Shown here: piece after piece, positions 33,663-42,640 of the stretch
How positions within the stretch are numbered: position 1 is the first letter of the stretch
How the letters are laid out: each line of letters starts with the position of its first letter
DNA from: an uncultured Dysgonomonas sp.
GTDB lineage: Bacteria > Bacteroidota > Bacteroidia > Bacteroidales > Dysgonomonadaceae
Length of the DNA: 64,000 nucleotides
Direction of reading: 5' to 3'
Assembly: GCF_934668725.1 (NCBI RefSeq)
Contig: NZ_CAKUOF010000006.1
Span: 1 to 64,000, forward strand
Position numbers and translations under genes: made by a program
The notes under the pieces: model-generated
What the model was told of the DNA's origin: nothing
Databases searched by the model: none
Seen by the model: the letters and a program-made list of their open reading frames with translations, nothing else

Positions 33663-35621
33663 TTATGCTTTATAGTTACGTTGTTGTCTAACTACAAATT
33701 CGTAGTCAAGAGGTTCTTTAATTAATTCAGGTTCTTGGTCTTCACCTGTATATTTCCAACATGCAACGTAAGAGTATTCATCATCACGACGAAGAGCCTC
33801 TCCTTCCGGAGTTTGGTATTCTTCACGGAAGTGTCCACCACACGACTCGTTTCTGTTTAATCCGTCAATTGCCATTAAGTATCCGATTTCAAGGAAGTCA
33901 GCAACACGAAGTGCTTTCTCTAACTCAACGTTTAATGTATTTGCCTCGCCCGGTATGCGTACATTGCTCCAGAATTCTTTTTTCACTTTTTTGATATCCT
34001 CAATAGCTTTCTCTAAAGATTCTTTAGTACGGCCCATTCCGACAAAATCCCACATGATAAGACCAAGTTCTTTGTGGATAGAATCTACAGAACGGTTTCC
34101 TTTAATGCTCATCAGTTTGGCGATTTTTTTATTAACATCGTCTTCTGCTTGTTGGAACTCAGGAAGCTCTGTACTGAAACGAGGAACAGTAATCTGATCA
34201 GCCAAATAGTTTTGAATAGTATACGGTAATACGAAATATCCATCGGCAAGACCTTGCATAAGAGCAGATGCTCCAAGACGGTTGGCACCGTGATCAGAGA
34301 AGTTAGCTTCTCCGATAAAGAAACATCCGGGGATTGAAGTTTGTAGCTCATAATCCACCCAAACACCACCCATTGTATAGTGGATAGCAGGGTAAATCAT
34401 CATCGGAGTTTCGTATGGATTATCATCAACAATCTTGTCATACATTTGGAAAAGGTTACCATATTTAGCCTCTACTACATCTTTTCCCAGACGCTCTATA
34501 GCCGCCGAGAAATCAAGATATACTGCCAAGCCTGTGCTGCCTACTCCAAATCCGGCATCGCATCTTTCTTTAGCTGCGCGAGATGCAACGTCACGAGGTA
34601 CAAGGTTACCGAATGCAGGGTAGCGTCTTTCCAAGTAGTAGTCACGATCTTCTTCTTTCAATTGAGTAGGTTTCAATTTACCTGCTCTGATAGCTTCAGC
34701 ATCTTCCTTTTTCTTAGGTACCCAGATACGTCCGTCGTTACGAAGAGACTCCGACATCAAAGTTAGTTTTGATTGGAACTCGCCGTGAACAGGAATACAA
34801 GTAGGATGGATCTGAGCGAAGCAAGGATTCGCAAAATAAGCTCCTTTTTTGTAACATTGGATTGCTGCCGAACCATTTGACCCCATTGCATTTGTAGAAA
34901 GGAAGAATGCGTTTCCGTATCCACCTGTTCCAACAACTACTGCGTGAGCCGAGAAGCGTTCGATTTTACCTGTTACTAAGTTACGGGCAATAATACCGCG
35001 AGCACGACCGTCGATAATTACAAGGTCAAGCATTTCGTAACGGGTATATAATTTTACAGAACCTTTTTGTACTTGACGGCTCAATGAAGAGTAAGCACCA
35101 AGTAAAAGTTGTTGTCCTGTTTGTCCTTTAGCATAAAAAGTACGAGATACCTGAGCTCCACCGAATGAACGGTTATCAAGAAGACCTCCGTATTCACGAG
35201 CAAAAGGTACACCTTGAGCTACGCATTGATCGATAATATTGTTCGACACTTCGGCCATACGATATACGTTTGCCTCACGTGCACGGTAGTCACCTCCTTT
35301 AATTGTATCATAGAATAGGCGGTAAACCGAGTCACCGTCGTTTTGATAATTTTTTGCAGCATTGATACCACCTTGAGCAGCGATAGAGTGTGCACGGCGA
35401 GGAGAATCCTGAATACAGAAGTTAAGGACGTTGAATCCCATTTCTCCTAAAGATGCAGCAGCCGAGCCTCCTGCCAAACCTGTACCTACAACAATAATAT
35501 CGAGACGACGTTTGTTGGCTGGGTTTACAAGTTTTTGATGGTCTTTATAGTTTTTCCATTTGTCAGCCAAAGGCCCATCAGGAATTTTAGAATCTTTTTT
35601 TGGATCTAATATAGTAGCCAT
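33663..35621 (-). CDS. frdA: fumarate reductase/succinate dehydrogenase flavoprotein
   Basis: FrdA (652 aa) interconverts fumarate and succinate at a covalently bound FAD. The FAD loop is VVGTGLAGGSAAASLGE (45-61), HSIAAQGGINAAKNY near 85 has the flavinylated histidine, and QIHPTCIP near 275 is an active-site segment. EANFSDHGANRLGASALMQG near 430 is the family's C-terminal FAD contact. The length of 650 is typical of the Bacteroidetes/epsilon type (B-type) enzymes with a single cytochrome subunit. Confidence 0.95.
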   Translation of the reverse strand: MATILDPKKDSKIPDGPLADKWKNYKDHQKLVNPANKRRLDIIVVGTGLAGGSAAASLGEMGFNVLNFCIQDSPRRAHSIAAQGGINAAKNYQNDGDSVYRLFYDTIKGGDYRAREANVYRMAEVSNNIIDQCVAQGVPFAREYGGLLDNRSFGGAQVSRTFYAKGQTGQQLLLGAYSSLSRQVQKGSVKLYTRYEMLDLVIIDGRARGIIARNLVTGKIERFSAHAVVVGTGGYGNAFFLSTNAMGSNGSAAIQCYKKGAYFANPCFAQIHPTCIPVHGEFQSKLTLMSESLRNDGRIWVPKKKEDAEAIRAGKLKPTQLKEEDRDYYLERRYPAFGNLVPRDVASRAAKERCDAGFGVGSTGLAVYLDFSAAIERLGKDVVEAKYGNLFQMYDKIVDDNPYETPMMIYPAIHYTMGGVWVDYELQTSIPGCFFIGEANFSDHGANRLGASALMQGLADGYFVLPYTIQNYLADQITVPRFSTELPEFQQAEDDVNKKIAKLMSIKGNRSVDSIHKELGLIMWDFVGMGRTKESLEKAIEDIKKVKKEFWSNVRIPGEANTLNVELEKALRVADFLEIGYLMAIDGLNRNESCGGHFREEYQTPEGEALRRDDEYSYVACWKYTGEDQEPELIKEPLDYEFVVRQQRNYKA

Positions 35622-35648
35622 ATCTGTTTTTTTCTTTTAGCGGTTAAA

Positions 35649-36326
35649 TTATATACAAGAAGAACAAAGGAAATGCTTCGCCAGGAAGAAAATCGGCACT
35701 ATAGCAAAACCTAAACAAATGATGGTTGCTACTGCATAACCGATAACTTTGAAACGAGGTAACCATATTCTGTTGTTGATACCTACTGATTGGAACATAC
35801 TCCAGAAACCATGCGCAAGGTGAAACCAAAGTGCTGTGATACCGATAAGATAAATAAGCACGTGCACAGGATTACTAAACAAATCAATTGCGATTACTGA
35901 TCCGTGAGGTTCAGCACCTTCCAGATGGAAGAGTTCAGAGAATTGCATTTTGTACCAAAAGTCATAAAGGTGCAATACAAGGAAAGCAACAATTACCAGT
36001 CCTAAAACGAACATGTTCTTCGACGACCATTCGATAGGAGACAGGTTTGAAGATTCATATTTGTCGCCACCTCTGGCTTTTCTGTTTTGCAGTGTTAATA
36101 CTACAGCATACAGAATGTGTACGATAAACAATGCAGCTAAACCCATAGAAGCTACAATCGCATACCAGTTTGTCCCAAGAAAATCACAAATCATGTCATA
36201 GGCTTCGACCGAAAAGATCAGGACTAAGTTCATGCTCATGTGAAACAGTAGGAACAAAATCAACGCACAGCCGGACAAAGCCATGATGAATTTGCGGCCA
36301 ATAGAAGAATTAAGTAACCAACTCAT
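35649..36326 (-). CDS. frdC: fumarate reductase/succinate dehydrogenase cytochrome b subunit
   Basis: This 225-residue membrane anchor has about five hydrophobic helices (for example FIMALSGCALILFLLFHMSM and WYAIVASMGLAALFIVHILY). Histidines within or near them (LFHMSMN, FIVHIL, LVLHLYDF, FHLAHGF) suit diheme ligation. It is the first gene of the operon, as in B-type complexes, and passes electrons to or from menaquinone. A promoter lies about 95 bases upstream. Confidence 0.9.
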   Translation of the reverse strand: MSWLLNSSIGRKFIMALSGCALILFLLFHMSMNLVLIFSVEAYDMICDFLGTNWYAIVASMGLAALFIVHILYAVVLTLQNRKARGGDKYESSNLSPIEWSSKNMFVLGLVIVAFLVLHLYDFWYKMQFSELFHLEGAEPHGSVIAIDLFSNPVHVLIYLIGITALWFHLAHGFWSMFQSVGINNRIWLPRFKVIGYAVATIICLGFAIVPIFFLAKHFLCSSCI

Positions 36327-36420
36327 AAGATTTAATAGTTTTTTAGTTATTTAATGGTTATTGATTAGATTCTTATAAATAAAAGCAATAGTATATCTTT
36401 TTTATCAATGATTCGTACTG

Positions 36421-36451
36421 CAAAAATAGAGTAAATAACCTAGTAAAGAAA
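36421..36451 (-). promoter_or_regulatory. promoter of frdCAB
   Basis: TTTC, a 19-base spacer and TATTTTTG on the minus strand (perfect -7, three of four at -33). The rest of the 368-base gap between frdC and rplT (36327-36694) holds only this and the rplT terminator; I see no gene there. Confidence 0.55.
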
Positions 36452-36630
36452 GTAAAATGAGACTTTTTTATTTGTTTTGACATTGTTATATAGGTTAATG
36501 CCGTTTAGTTTCTAATATTACTGATTTGATCTTTATTTTATCTCTTCTTGTGTTGTACGATAGTCATCAAATGGTGTATTATAATAAAGTATGGTTTGTT
36601 ATTTATGCTTGTGAACAAATTTGTATTAAT

Positions 36631-36666
36631 AAAAAAGCCGGACAAATTATTTGTCCGGCTTTTTTA
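36631..36666 (-). terminator. terminator of the thrS-infC-rpmI-rplT operon
   Basis: AAAAAAGCCGGACAAA, a three-base loop and TTTGTCCGGCTTTTTT: a perfect 10-pair GC-rich core with A/T tails on both sides, 29 bases after the rplT stop. Confidence 0.9.
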
Positions 36667-36694
36667 TATGTAAAAGCTGTTTAAAGTCTGAACT

Positions 36695-37039
36695 TTATTT
36701 CACTTTGTTTACAATAGCTGTGAATGCTTCTGGGTGATTTAACGCAAGGTCAGCTAGAACTTTACGGTTAATCTCAATTCCTGCTTTGTGAAGAGCACCC
36801 ATTAAACGAGAGTAAGACATTCCTTCTGCACGTGCAGCTGCATTGATACGTTGTATCCAAAGTGCACGGAAGTTACGTTTTTTAGCACGACGGTCGCGGA
36901 ATGCATATGTTAGACCTTTTTCCCAAGTATTTTTGGCAACTGTCCAAACATTTTTGCGGGCACCGTAGTATCCTCTTGTTAGTTTTAATACTTTTTTTCT
37001 GCGGTTGCGCGAGGCAACATGATTGACTGATCTTGGCAT
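36695..37039 (-). CDS. rplT: 50S ribosomal protein L20
   Basis: L20 (114 aa, normal length) binds 23S rRNA early in large subunit assembly. The N-terminal extension MPRSVNHVASRNRRKKVLKL and the segment RGYYGARKNVWTVAK are diagnostic. It is last in the infC-rpmI-rplT string, whose order is conserved across bacteria. In many bacteria L20 represses this operon; no leader structure could be verified here. Confidence 0.97.
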   Translation of the reverse strand: MPRSVNHVASRNRRKKVLKLTRGYYGARKNVWTVAKNTWEKGLTYAFRDRRAKKRNFRALWIQRINAAARAEGMSYSRLMGALHKAGIEINRKVLADLALNHPEAFTAIVNKVK

Positions 37040-37151
37040 AATTGTAAGATGTTTTGAATGTTAGCGGTTCTTTTTTTTTATTATAAGAACTCTTTTGATG
37101 CGTACATTCGGTTAATAAACCTAATTGAAAATTGCTTGAAAAACGTTGAAA

Positions 37152-37349
37152 TTATTTCAATCTAAGCATTTGCTTAACATTGTTCTCATCAGATTTGTGA
37201 ACAGTAGCTGAATGAGTTAAATTTCTTTTTTGTTTTTTAGTTTTCTTAGTCAAGATGTGACTTTTGAAAGCATGTTTTCTTTTGATTTTTCCTGATCCGG
37301 TAAGGCTGAACCTTTTTTTGGCACCGGAATTAGTCTTCATTTTTGGCAT
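37152..37349 (-). CDS. rpmI: 50S ribosomal protein L35
   Basis: L35 (65 aa) is very basic, with MPKMKTNSGAKKRFSLTGSG, KIKRKHAFKSHIL and TKKQKRNL. It lies between infC and rplT as usual and spans the standard length. Confidence 0.97.
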   Translation of the reverse strand: MPKMKTNSGAKKRFSLTGSGKIKRKHAFKSHILTKKTKKQKRNLTHSATVHKSDENNVKQMLRLK

Positions 37350-37423
37350 CTTATTAAACTTAAATTTTATTATTTAAAATAGCACCATTCCTGGCGTTTA
37401 CCTGTTCCTTGTATTACTCTGTA

Positions 37424-38077
37424 TTACTCTGCCGTTTCCTGAGTATCAGTCTCTGCATTTGCAGGTTTTTCTTCAGTTTTCGGTTTTGTGTCTTTTGCTT
37501 TATGAGCTTTGTCTTCTGCTGGTTTTACAGGTTTTGGCTGTACTTTCTTAGGCGATAGCATAATAATCATCTTCTTACCTTCCAATTGAGGTAGTTGATC
37601 TACTTTTGCGTAATCTTCTAATTCTGTCGCAAAACGAAGAAGTAAAACTTCACCTTGTTCTTTGAAAAGGATCGAACGTCCTTTAAAGAATACATAGGCT
37701 TTTACTTTAGCACCTTCTTCGAGGAAAGACTTGGCATGCTTTAATTTAAAGTTGAAGTCATGGTCATCGGTTTGAGGTCCAAAACGAATTTCTTTTACGA
37801 CTACTTTAACTGTTTTCGCCTTTTGCTCTTTCAGCTTTTTCTTTTGTTGATATAGAAATTTCTGATAATCAGTAATACGACAAACAGGAGGATCTGCACT
37901 TGGAGAGATTTCGACTAAGTCTAAGCCTTTTTCATCGGCTATTTTCAAAGCTTCATGTGTTGAGTAAACTCCTTGCTCAATGTTTTCTCCAACCAGACGA
38001 ACTTGAGGCACACGAATTTTTTCATTAATTCTGTGAAGTTCTTCTTTTTTGTTGTTATTTATTCTGTTGTTCCTCAT
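37424..38077 (-). CDS. infC: translation initiation factor IF-3
   Basis: IF-3 (217 aa) keeps 30S subunits free and checks the start codon. The N-domain has INEKIRVPQVRLVGENIEQG and the linker leads to VKEIRFGPQTDDHDFNFKLKHA of the C-domain. The frame starts at a normal ATG (MRNNRINNN), not at the AUU found in E. coli. The last 40 or so residues form a Lys/Pro/Glu-rich tail (KPVKPAEDKAHKAKDTKPK) beyond the folded domain, an extension common in Bacteroidetes. Confidence 0.95.
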   Translation of the reverse strand: MRNNRINNNKKEELHRINEKIRVPQVRLVGENIEQGVYSTHEALKIADEKGLDLVEISPSADPPVCRITDYQKFLYQQKKKLKEQKAKTVKVVVKEIRFGPQTDDHDFNFKLKHAKSFLEEGAKVKAYVFFKGRSILFKEQGEVLLLRFATELEDYAKVDQLPQLEGKKMIIMLSPKKVQPKPVKPAEDKAHKAKDTKPKTEEKPANAETDTQETAE

Positions 38078-38153
38078 TAAAAAAGATTATTTCCTTTCTG
38101 TTTTATGTTTTTTTGTGCTGTTGATTATCTCTATATTTATAATGAACAGTGAA

Positions 38154-40100
38154 TCAATGATTCCATGCATTCATCATTTTTTCAACTTCTTCTGCAATTT
38201 GATCGGCAAAGGTAGTAAATTTCATTGAACCTTTATCACCTTCACCCTGTTTTCTTACAGAAACTTCTTCACTCTCTGCTTCTTTCTCTCCAACAATGAG
38301 TAAATACGGGATTCTTTTCAATTCGTTGTCGCGAATTTTTCTACCGATTTTTTCGTTTCTGTCATCAACTTGCGAACGAATGTCTTTACTTTTCAAAAAA
38401 GCAGATACTCTGTAAGCATAGTCATTGAACTTTTCACTGATAGGCAGAATAACTACCTGATCGGGAGTCAGCCAAAGAGGGAATTTACCTGCAGTATGTT
38501 CTATCAGCACGGCTATAAAGCGTTCCATAGAGCCGAATGGTGCACGGTGAATCATTACCGGGCAGTGTTTTTGATTATCTGCTCCTGTATACTCCAAACC
38601 AAATCGTTCAGGAAGATTGTAGTCAACCTGTATAGTTCCAAGCTGCCAGCGTCTGCCAAGTGCATCTTTAACCATAAAGTCCAGTTTAGGGCCATAGAAT
38701 GCAGCTTCGCCTAGCTCTACTTTTGCTGGTAGACCTTTTTCTTCACAAGCTTCTATAATTGCGCGCTCAGCCTTTTCCCAGTTTTCTTCAGTTCCTATAT
38801 ATTTCTCTTTATTTTCAGGATCTCTTAAGGAGATTTGTGCTTCGAAATTTTCAAAATCAAGAGCTTTGAAAATAATGAAAATGATATCTACAACTTTTAA
38901 GAATTCAGCTTTCAGTTGGTCGGGAGTACAGAAAATATGTGCATCATCCTGAGTAAATCCTCTAACACGGGTCAAACCATGAAGTTCTCCGCTTTGTTCG
39001 TAGCGGTATACTGTACCAAACTCAGCCAAACGAAGAGGCAAATCTTTGTAAGAACGAGGTGTTATTTTGTATATTTCACAGTGATGTGGACAGTTCATTG
39101 GTTTTAGTAAGAATTCTTCGCCTTCTTCCGGTGTATGGATTGGTTGGAAAGAATCTTTACCATATTTAGCATAGTGTCCCGATGTTACATACAATTGTTT
39201 GCTACCGATATGAGGGGTCATTACTTGCTCATAATCGAATTTCTTTTGGATTTGTTTTAAGAAATCTTCCAGACGAAGACGCAACTGTGTTCCGCGAGGT
39301 AACCAAAGAGGTAATCCTTTGCCTACATTCTCAGAGAATGCAAACAGTTCCAGTTCTTTTCCTATCTTTCGGTGATCGCGTTTTTTAGCCTCTTCCAATA
39401 ATACCAGATATTCATCAAGCATTTTTTGTTTAGGAAAGGTGATGCCGTATAAACGGGTCAATTGTTTTCTTTTTTCATCACCACGCCAATAAGCACCTGC
39501 TGCACTAAGTATTTTTACAGCTTTGATGTAAGAGGTATTTGGTAAGTGAGGACCGCGACATAGATCGGTAAACGATCCTTGCGTATATGTAGTGATGGTT
39601 CCGTCTGCCAAATCGTTTATAAGCTCTACTTTATAGCCTTCGTTACGCTCTCCAAACATTTTGATAGCATCATCTTTAGAAATGCTTTTCCGAACGATTG
39701 CTTCCTTTTGGGCAATAAGGTCTTTCATCTTTTTCTCAATAGCGGCAAAATCCGAGTCTTTTACAGGGGTATCACCGAAATCTATATCGTAGTAAAAACC
39801 ATTTTCGATAGCAGGACCAATTCCAAATTTAGCATGAGGATACAACTCCTGTACTGCTTCGGCCATTAAGTGTGCAGAGGAGTGCCAATATGCATGCTTC
39901 CCTTCCGTATCATCCCATTTTAAAAGACTTACCGTAGAATCTTCTTCTATCGGACGCGTTAAATCCCACGTTTGTCCATTGACGCTAGATGCTAATACAT
40001 CTTGAGCCAACCTAGAGCTAATACTTTCTGCAATCTGCATGGATGTTGTTCCTTTGGGAAACTCCCTCACCGAACCATCAGGAAATGTAATTTTAATCAT
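38154..40100 (-). CDS. thrS: threonyl-tRNA synthetase
   Basis: ThrRS (648 aa from the chosen start) charges tRNA-Thr. It has an N-terminal TGS domain (MIKITFPDGSVREFPKGTTS) and an editing domain with HSSAHLMAEAVQ near 75. The class II core holds LKPMNCPHHCEIY (zinc Cys and His), RYEQSGELHGLTRVRGFTQDDAH (motif 2, in pieces) and MIHRAPFGSMERF (motif 3). The frame is open nine codons further upstream to an ATG at 40127, but homologues begin at MIKITFPDG, so I place the start at 40100. It leads the infC-rpmI-rplT operon. Confidence 0.95.
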   Translation of the reverse strand: MIKITFPDGSVREFPKGTTSMQIAESISSRLAQDVLASSVNGQTWDLTRPIEEDSTVSLLKWDDTEGKHAYWHSSAHLMAEAVQELYPHAKFGIGPAIENGFYYDIDFGDTPVKDSDFAAIEKKMKDLIAQKEAIVRKSISKDDAIKMFGERNEGYKVELINDLADGTITTYTQGSFTDLCRGPHLPNTSYIKAVKILSAAGAYWRGDEKRKQLTRLYGITFPKQKMLDEYLVLLEEAKKRDHRKIGKELELFAFSENVGKGLPLWLPRGTQLRLRLEDFLKQIQKKFDYEQVMTPHIGSKQLYVTSGHYAKYGKDSFQPIHTPEEGEEFLLKPMNCPHHCEIYKITPRSYKDLPLRLAEFGTVYRYEQSGELHGLTRVRGFTQDDAHIFCTPDQLKAEFLKVVDIIFIIFKALDFENFEAQISLRDPENKEKYIGTEENWEKAERAIIEACEEKGLPAKVELGEAAFYGPKLDFMVKDALGRRWQLGTIQVDYNLPERFGLEYTGADNQKHCPVMIHRAPFGSMERFIAVLIEHTAGKFPLWLTPDQVVILPISEKFNDYAYRVSAFLKSKDIRSQVDDRNEKIGRKIRDNELKRIPYLLIVGEKEAESEEVSVRKQGEGDKGSMKFTTFADQIAEEVEKMMNAWNH

Positions 40101-40161
40101 TAGTATACTTGTTTTATTTGCCTCCATACAAGCGAAGGCAATGTTTTATGATTTTAACTTG

Positions 40162-40191
40162 CAAAATTAAACATTTTATAGACTTTACAAT
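40162..40191 (-). promoter_or_regulatory. promoter of thrS
   Basis: ATTG, an 18-base spacer and TAATTTTG on the minus strand (perfect -7 box). The predicted transcript start leaves a leader of roughly 55 bases before the 40100 ATG, which supports that start. Confidence 0.55.
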
Positions 40192-40380
40192 CAGTTATCT
40201 AAAAAAAACATCATGTCATTCTAATATTGTATGATAAGCAATCTCTTTTACTTATAATATCAATCAAATGGGATCCAAAAAGAGCATGTCTGATGTGTAA
40301 TATTGCTGTTTGAAAATTATAGTGTTTTAATTAGGTGTCAGATATTATTACGGTTAGGATTGATCTAACTCTTTTGTTAT

Positions 40381-42483
40381 TTATCGACTTGCATTTGTTT
40401 GATACTTTACGGTTTGATAGTTGGCTATTGCATTCTTTAAACAGACAGAGTCCTGTCTGTTAAGTGTTGATAAATTGAATTCCAGGTTCTCTTTTGGATA
40501 GACTTTAAACTGTTCAACTTTTCTAATTGGAGAAAGAATGGTCAAGATATCATTTTCTAAATACCCTAAGTTTTGGTAAGTGGCCACAAGTGCTTTGGGT
40601 TTATAATCCGGAGAAAAGATATCTTTTCCGAAGAACTGCGACTTATAGGTGAAATGCAATAATCCAAAAACAGTTGGCATGACATCAATTTGAGAAGCTA
40701 ATGTGTTGACCTGCTTTGGCTCAATAAAGCCGGGGGAATAAATAAGAGCTGGAATATGGTATTTATCCAATGGAATTTCAGTTTTTCCGGCACTCGAAGC
40801 ACAGTGGTCTGCAATAATTACAAATATAGTATTGTCAAACCAAGCTTGCTCTTTTGCCTTTTTTATAAATTCGCCTATTGCATAGTCTGTATATTTAACG
40901 CCTCCGTTTCTTGATTTTATGTTGGCCGGAATGTCTATTTTATTTTCCGGATATGTAAACGGTCGATGGTTGCTTACTGTCATTATGTGTGCGAAAAAAG
41001 GTTTCCCTGTATCTGCATTCTTTTTTATGACTTTTAATGCTTTGTTGTACATATCTTCATCACAAACTCCCCATATATTGCTAAAACTTATTTCGTCTTT
41101 AGTGAAATCTTTTTTATCGATAATATCATAACCATTACCGGAAAAGAAAGTTTTCATATTATCAAAATAGCTGTCGCCGCCGTAGAGGAATTGTACAGTA
41201 TATCCTTTTTCTTTTAGTATCTTTCCTGTCGAGAAAAGATTTTGATTATTGGGTTGTTTGATGATGCTTTCTCCTGCACTGGGTGGTAAACATAATGTGA
41301 CTGCTTCTAAGCCCCTTACGGTTCTGTTTCCTGTGGCAAAAAGATTGTTGAAAGAAAGGCTCTCATCCATCAATTTGTCTAAATTAGGGGTTATGCCATC
41401 TGTATTTCCATAATGAGACAGAAAGGAGGCGCTGAGACTTTCAACGGTAATAACTACAATGTTTTTATGTACTTCGGGGAGTGCATCTTCAATGGATTGT
41501 ATATTATTTACCCCTTTACTATTGTACTCATTGTTTATAATTTGGATTGTCTCTTCTTTAGGTAATGTGGCGTAGAATTTATCATAGTCTAATTCACTAT
41601 TCACGAAAGCTTTGTAGAATTTGAATACTCCATTGGCTTGTAGTTCATTTACATAGACATTAGGTTTGTTTTGAAAACGGGTATTGAAATTTAATAGTAT
41701 ACCGGAAGCTATTAATAATATACAATATAGTGTTGATATGATTAATTTATTTACTAAAGAAGGGGTGTTGTTGCTTATCAATTTTGACGTTTTTCGACTA
41801 AGAAAATAGGTTATTGCAATTGATACGATTACGAGCATACTACACAATGGAATAATGGGGTATGACTCTAGTATGTTGCCAATGACCTCATTTGTATATA
41901 CGAGATAATCAACTGCTATGAAATTGTATCGTACCCCAAACTCATCCCAGAAAAAATACTCTCCGATAGCATTCGTCAGGGAAATTATTACATAAAGGAA
42001 AATAATAAAGTAATAAATTATTAGGCTCCAGTTTCTTCTTATGGAGGGAATAAAAAGACGCAACCCGAAGCTAATGAGTTTATATAATATAAAGTATTGG
42101 ATAATCTTAGATACAACTCTTCCGTACTCATCAAATGCTGTATTGAAAAATGTAAGGTATAAAAATACTATAGCTATGATCGCTCCAAAAATATATCCCC
42201 AAGGTTTTTTATATTTACTCTCGGATCTGAATATGAGGTTTATCCAGATGAAAAAAACACCAATTACAGCAATACAGGTGTCATTGATTAACCCTAATAA
42301 AAATACTTCAAGCTTGTCTGTAAAAGTGAAGCTCGCCTGTGTCTGTTGATTTAATAAAAGAATAACACGAACAATTACTCCTATTACTAAGGAGAAAATA
42401 ATTAAAGAAGTAAATGTTGATGTGAATAATTTCGTTTGATTGTTGCTGTAATTTTTAAGTAAATCTTGCTCTCTGGAAGTCAT
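40381..42483 (-). CDS. LTA synthase-like sulfatase-family membrane protein
   Basis: This 700-residue protein has five N-terminal membrane helices within residues 1-270, then a periplasmic alkaline phosphatase/sulfatase-fold domain. The domain opens with IVVITVESLSASFLSHYG near 335 (metal-binding Glu). The nucleophile threonine is in ATGNRTVRGLEA near 385, and metal ligands follow in WGVCDED, THIMTVSNHRPF and VIIADHCASS. The architecture equals LTA synthase and OpgB-type phosphoglycerol transferases. In a Gram-negative, transfer of phosphoglycerol or phosphoethanolamine to a periplasmic or surface glycan is more likely than making lipoteichoic acid. Confidence 0.85.
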   Translation of the reverse strand: MTSREQDLLKNYSNNQTKLFTSTFTSLIIFSLVIGVIVRVILLLNQQTQASFTFTDKLEVFLLGLINDTCIAVIGVFFIWINLIFRSESKYKKPWGYIFGAIIAIVFLYLTFFNTAFDEYGRVVSKIIQYFILYKLISFGLRLFIPSIRRNWSLIIYYFIIFLYVIISLTNAIGEYFFWDEFGVRYNFIAVDYLVYTNEVIGNILESYPIIPLCSMLVIVSIAITYFLSRKTSKLISNNTPSLVNKLIISTLYCILLIASGILLNFNTRFQNKPNVYVNELQANGVFKFYKAFVNSELDYDKFYATLPKEETIQIINNEYNSKGVNNIQSIEDALPEVHKNIVVITVESLSASFLSHYGNTDGITPNLDKLMDESLSFNNLFATGNRTVRGLEAVTLCLPPSAGESIIKQPNNQNLFSTGKILKEKGYTVQFLYGGDSYFDNMKTFFSGNGYDIIDKKDFTKDEISFSNIWGVCDEDMYNKALKVIKKNADTGKPFFAHIMTVSNHRPFTYPENKIDIPANIKSRNGGVKYTDYAIGEFIKKAKEQAWFDNTIFVIIADHCASSAGKTEIPLDKYHIPALIYSPGFIEPKQVNTLASQIDVMPTVFGLLHFTYKSQFFGKDIFSPDYKPKALVATYQNLGYLENDILTILSPIRKVEQFKVYPKENLEFNLSTLNRQDSVCLKNAIANYQTVKYQTNASR

Positions 42484-42552
42484 ACTAGTGTATCCAATTT
42501 TTGTTTAAAGTTGGTGTTATTATGTATAATATTTTGATTAAGTTATTTTATC

Positions 42553-42607
42553 CGGTTTAAAATAATTATTTGAGGAGCTGATATAGCCAAACAATTATTT
42601 TAAACCG
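42553..42607. repeat. long AT-rich inverted repeat (20-bp arms)
   Basis: CGGTTTAAAATAATTATTTG and CAAACAATTATTTTAAACCG are inverted copies with one mismatch around a 15-base loop. It lies 34 bases after the TPR gene stop and 70 bases before the LTA-synthase-like start. No T-run follows on the minus strand, so it is not a classical terminator; it may be an operator or an RNA stabiliser. Confidence 0.6.
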
Positions 42608-42640
42608 AAGATGTCTTATTAGAGACGGTTTTACGATCTT

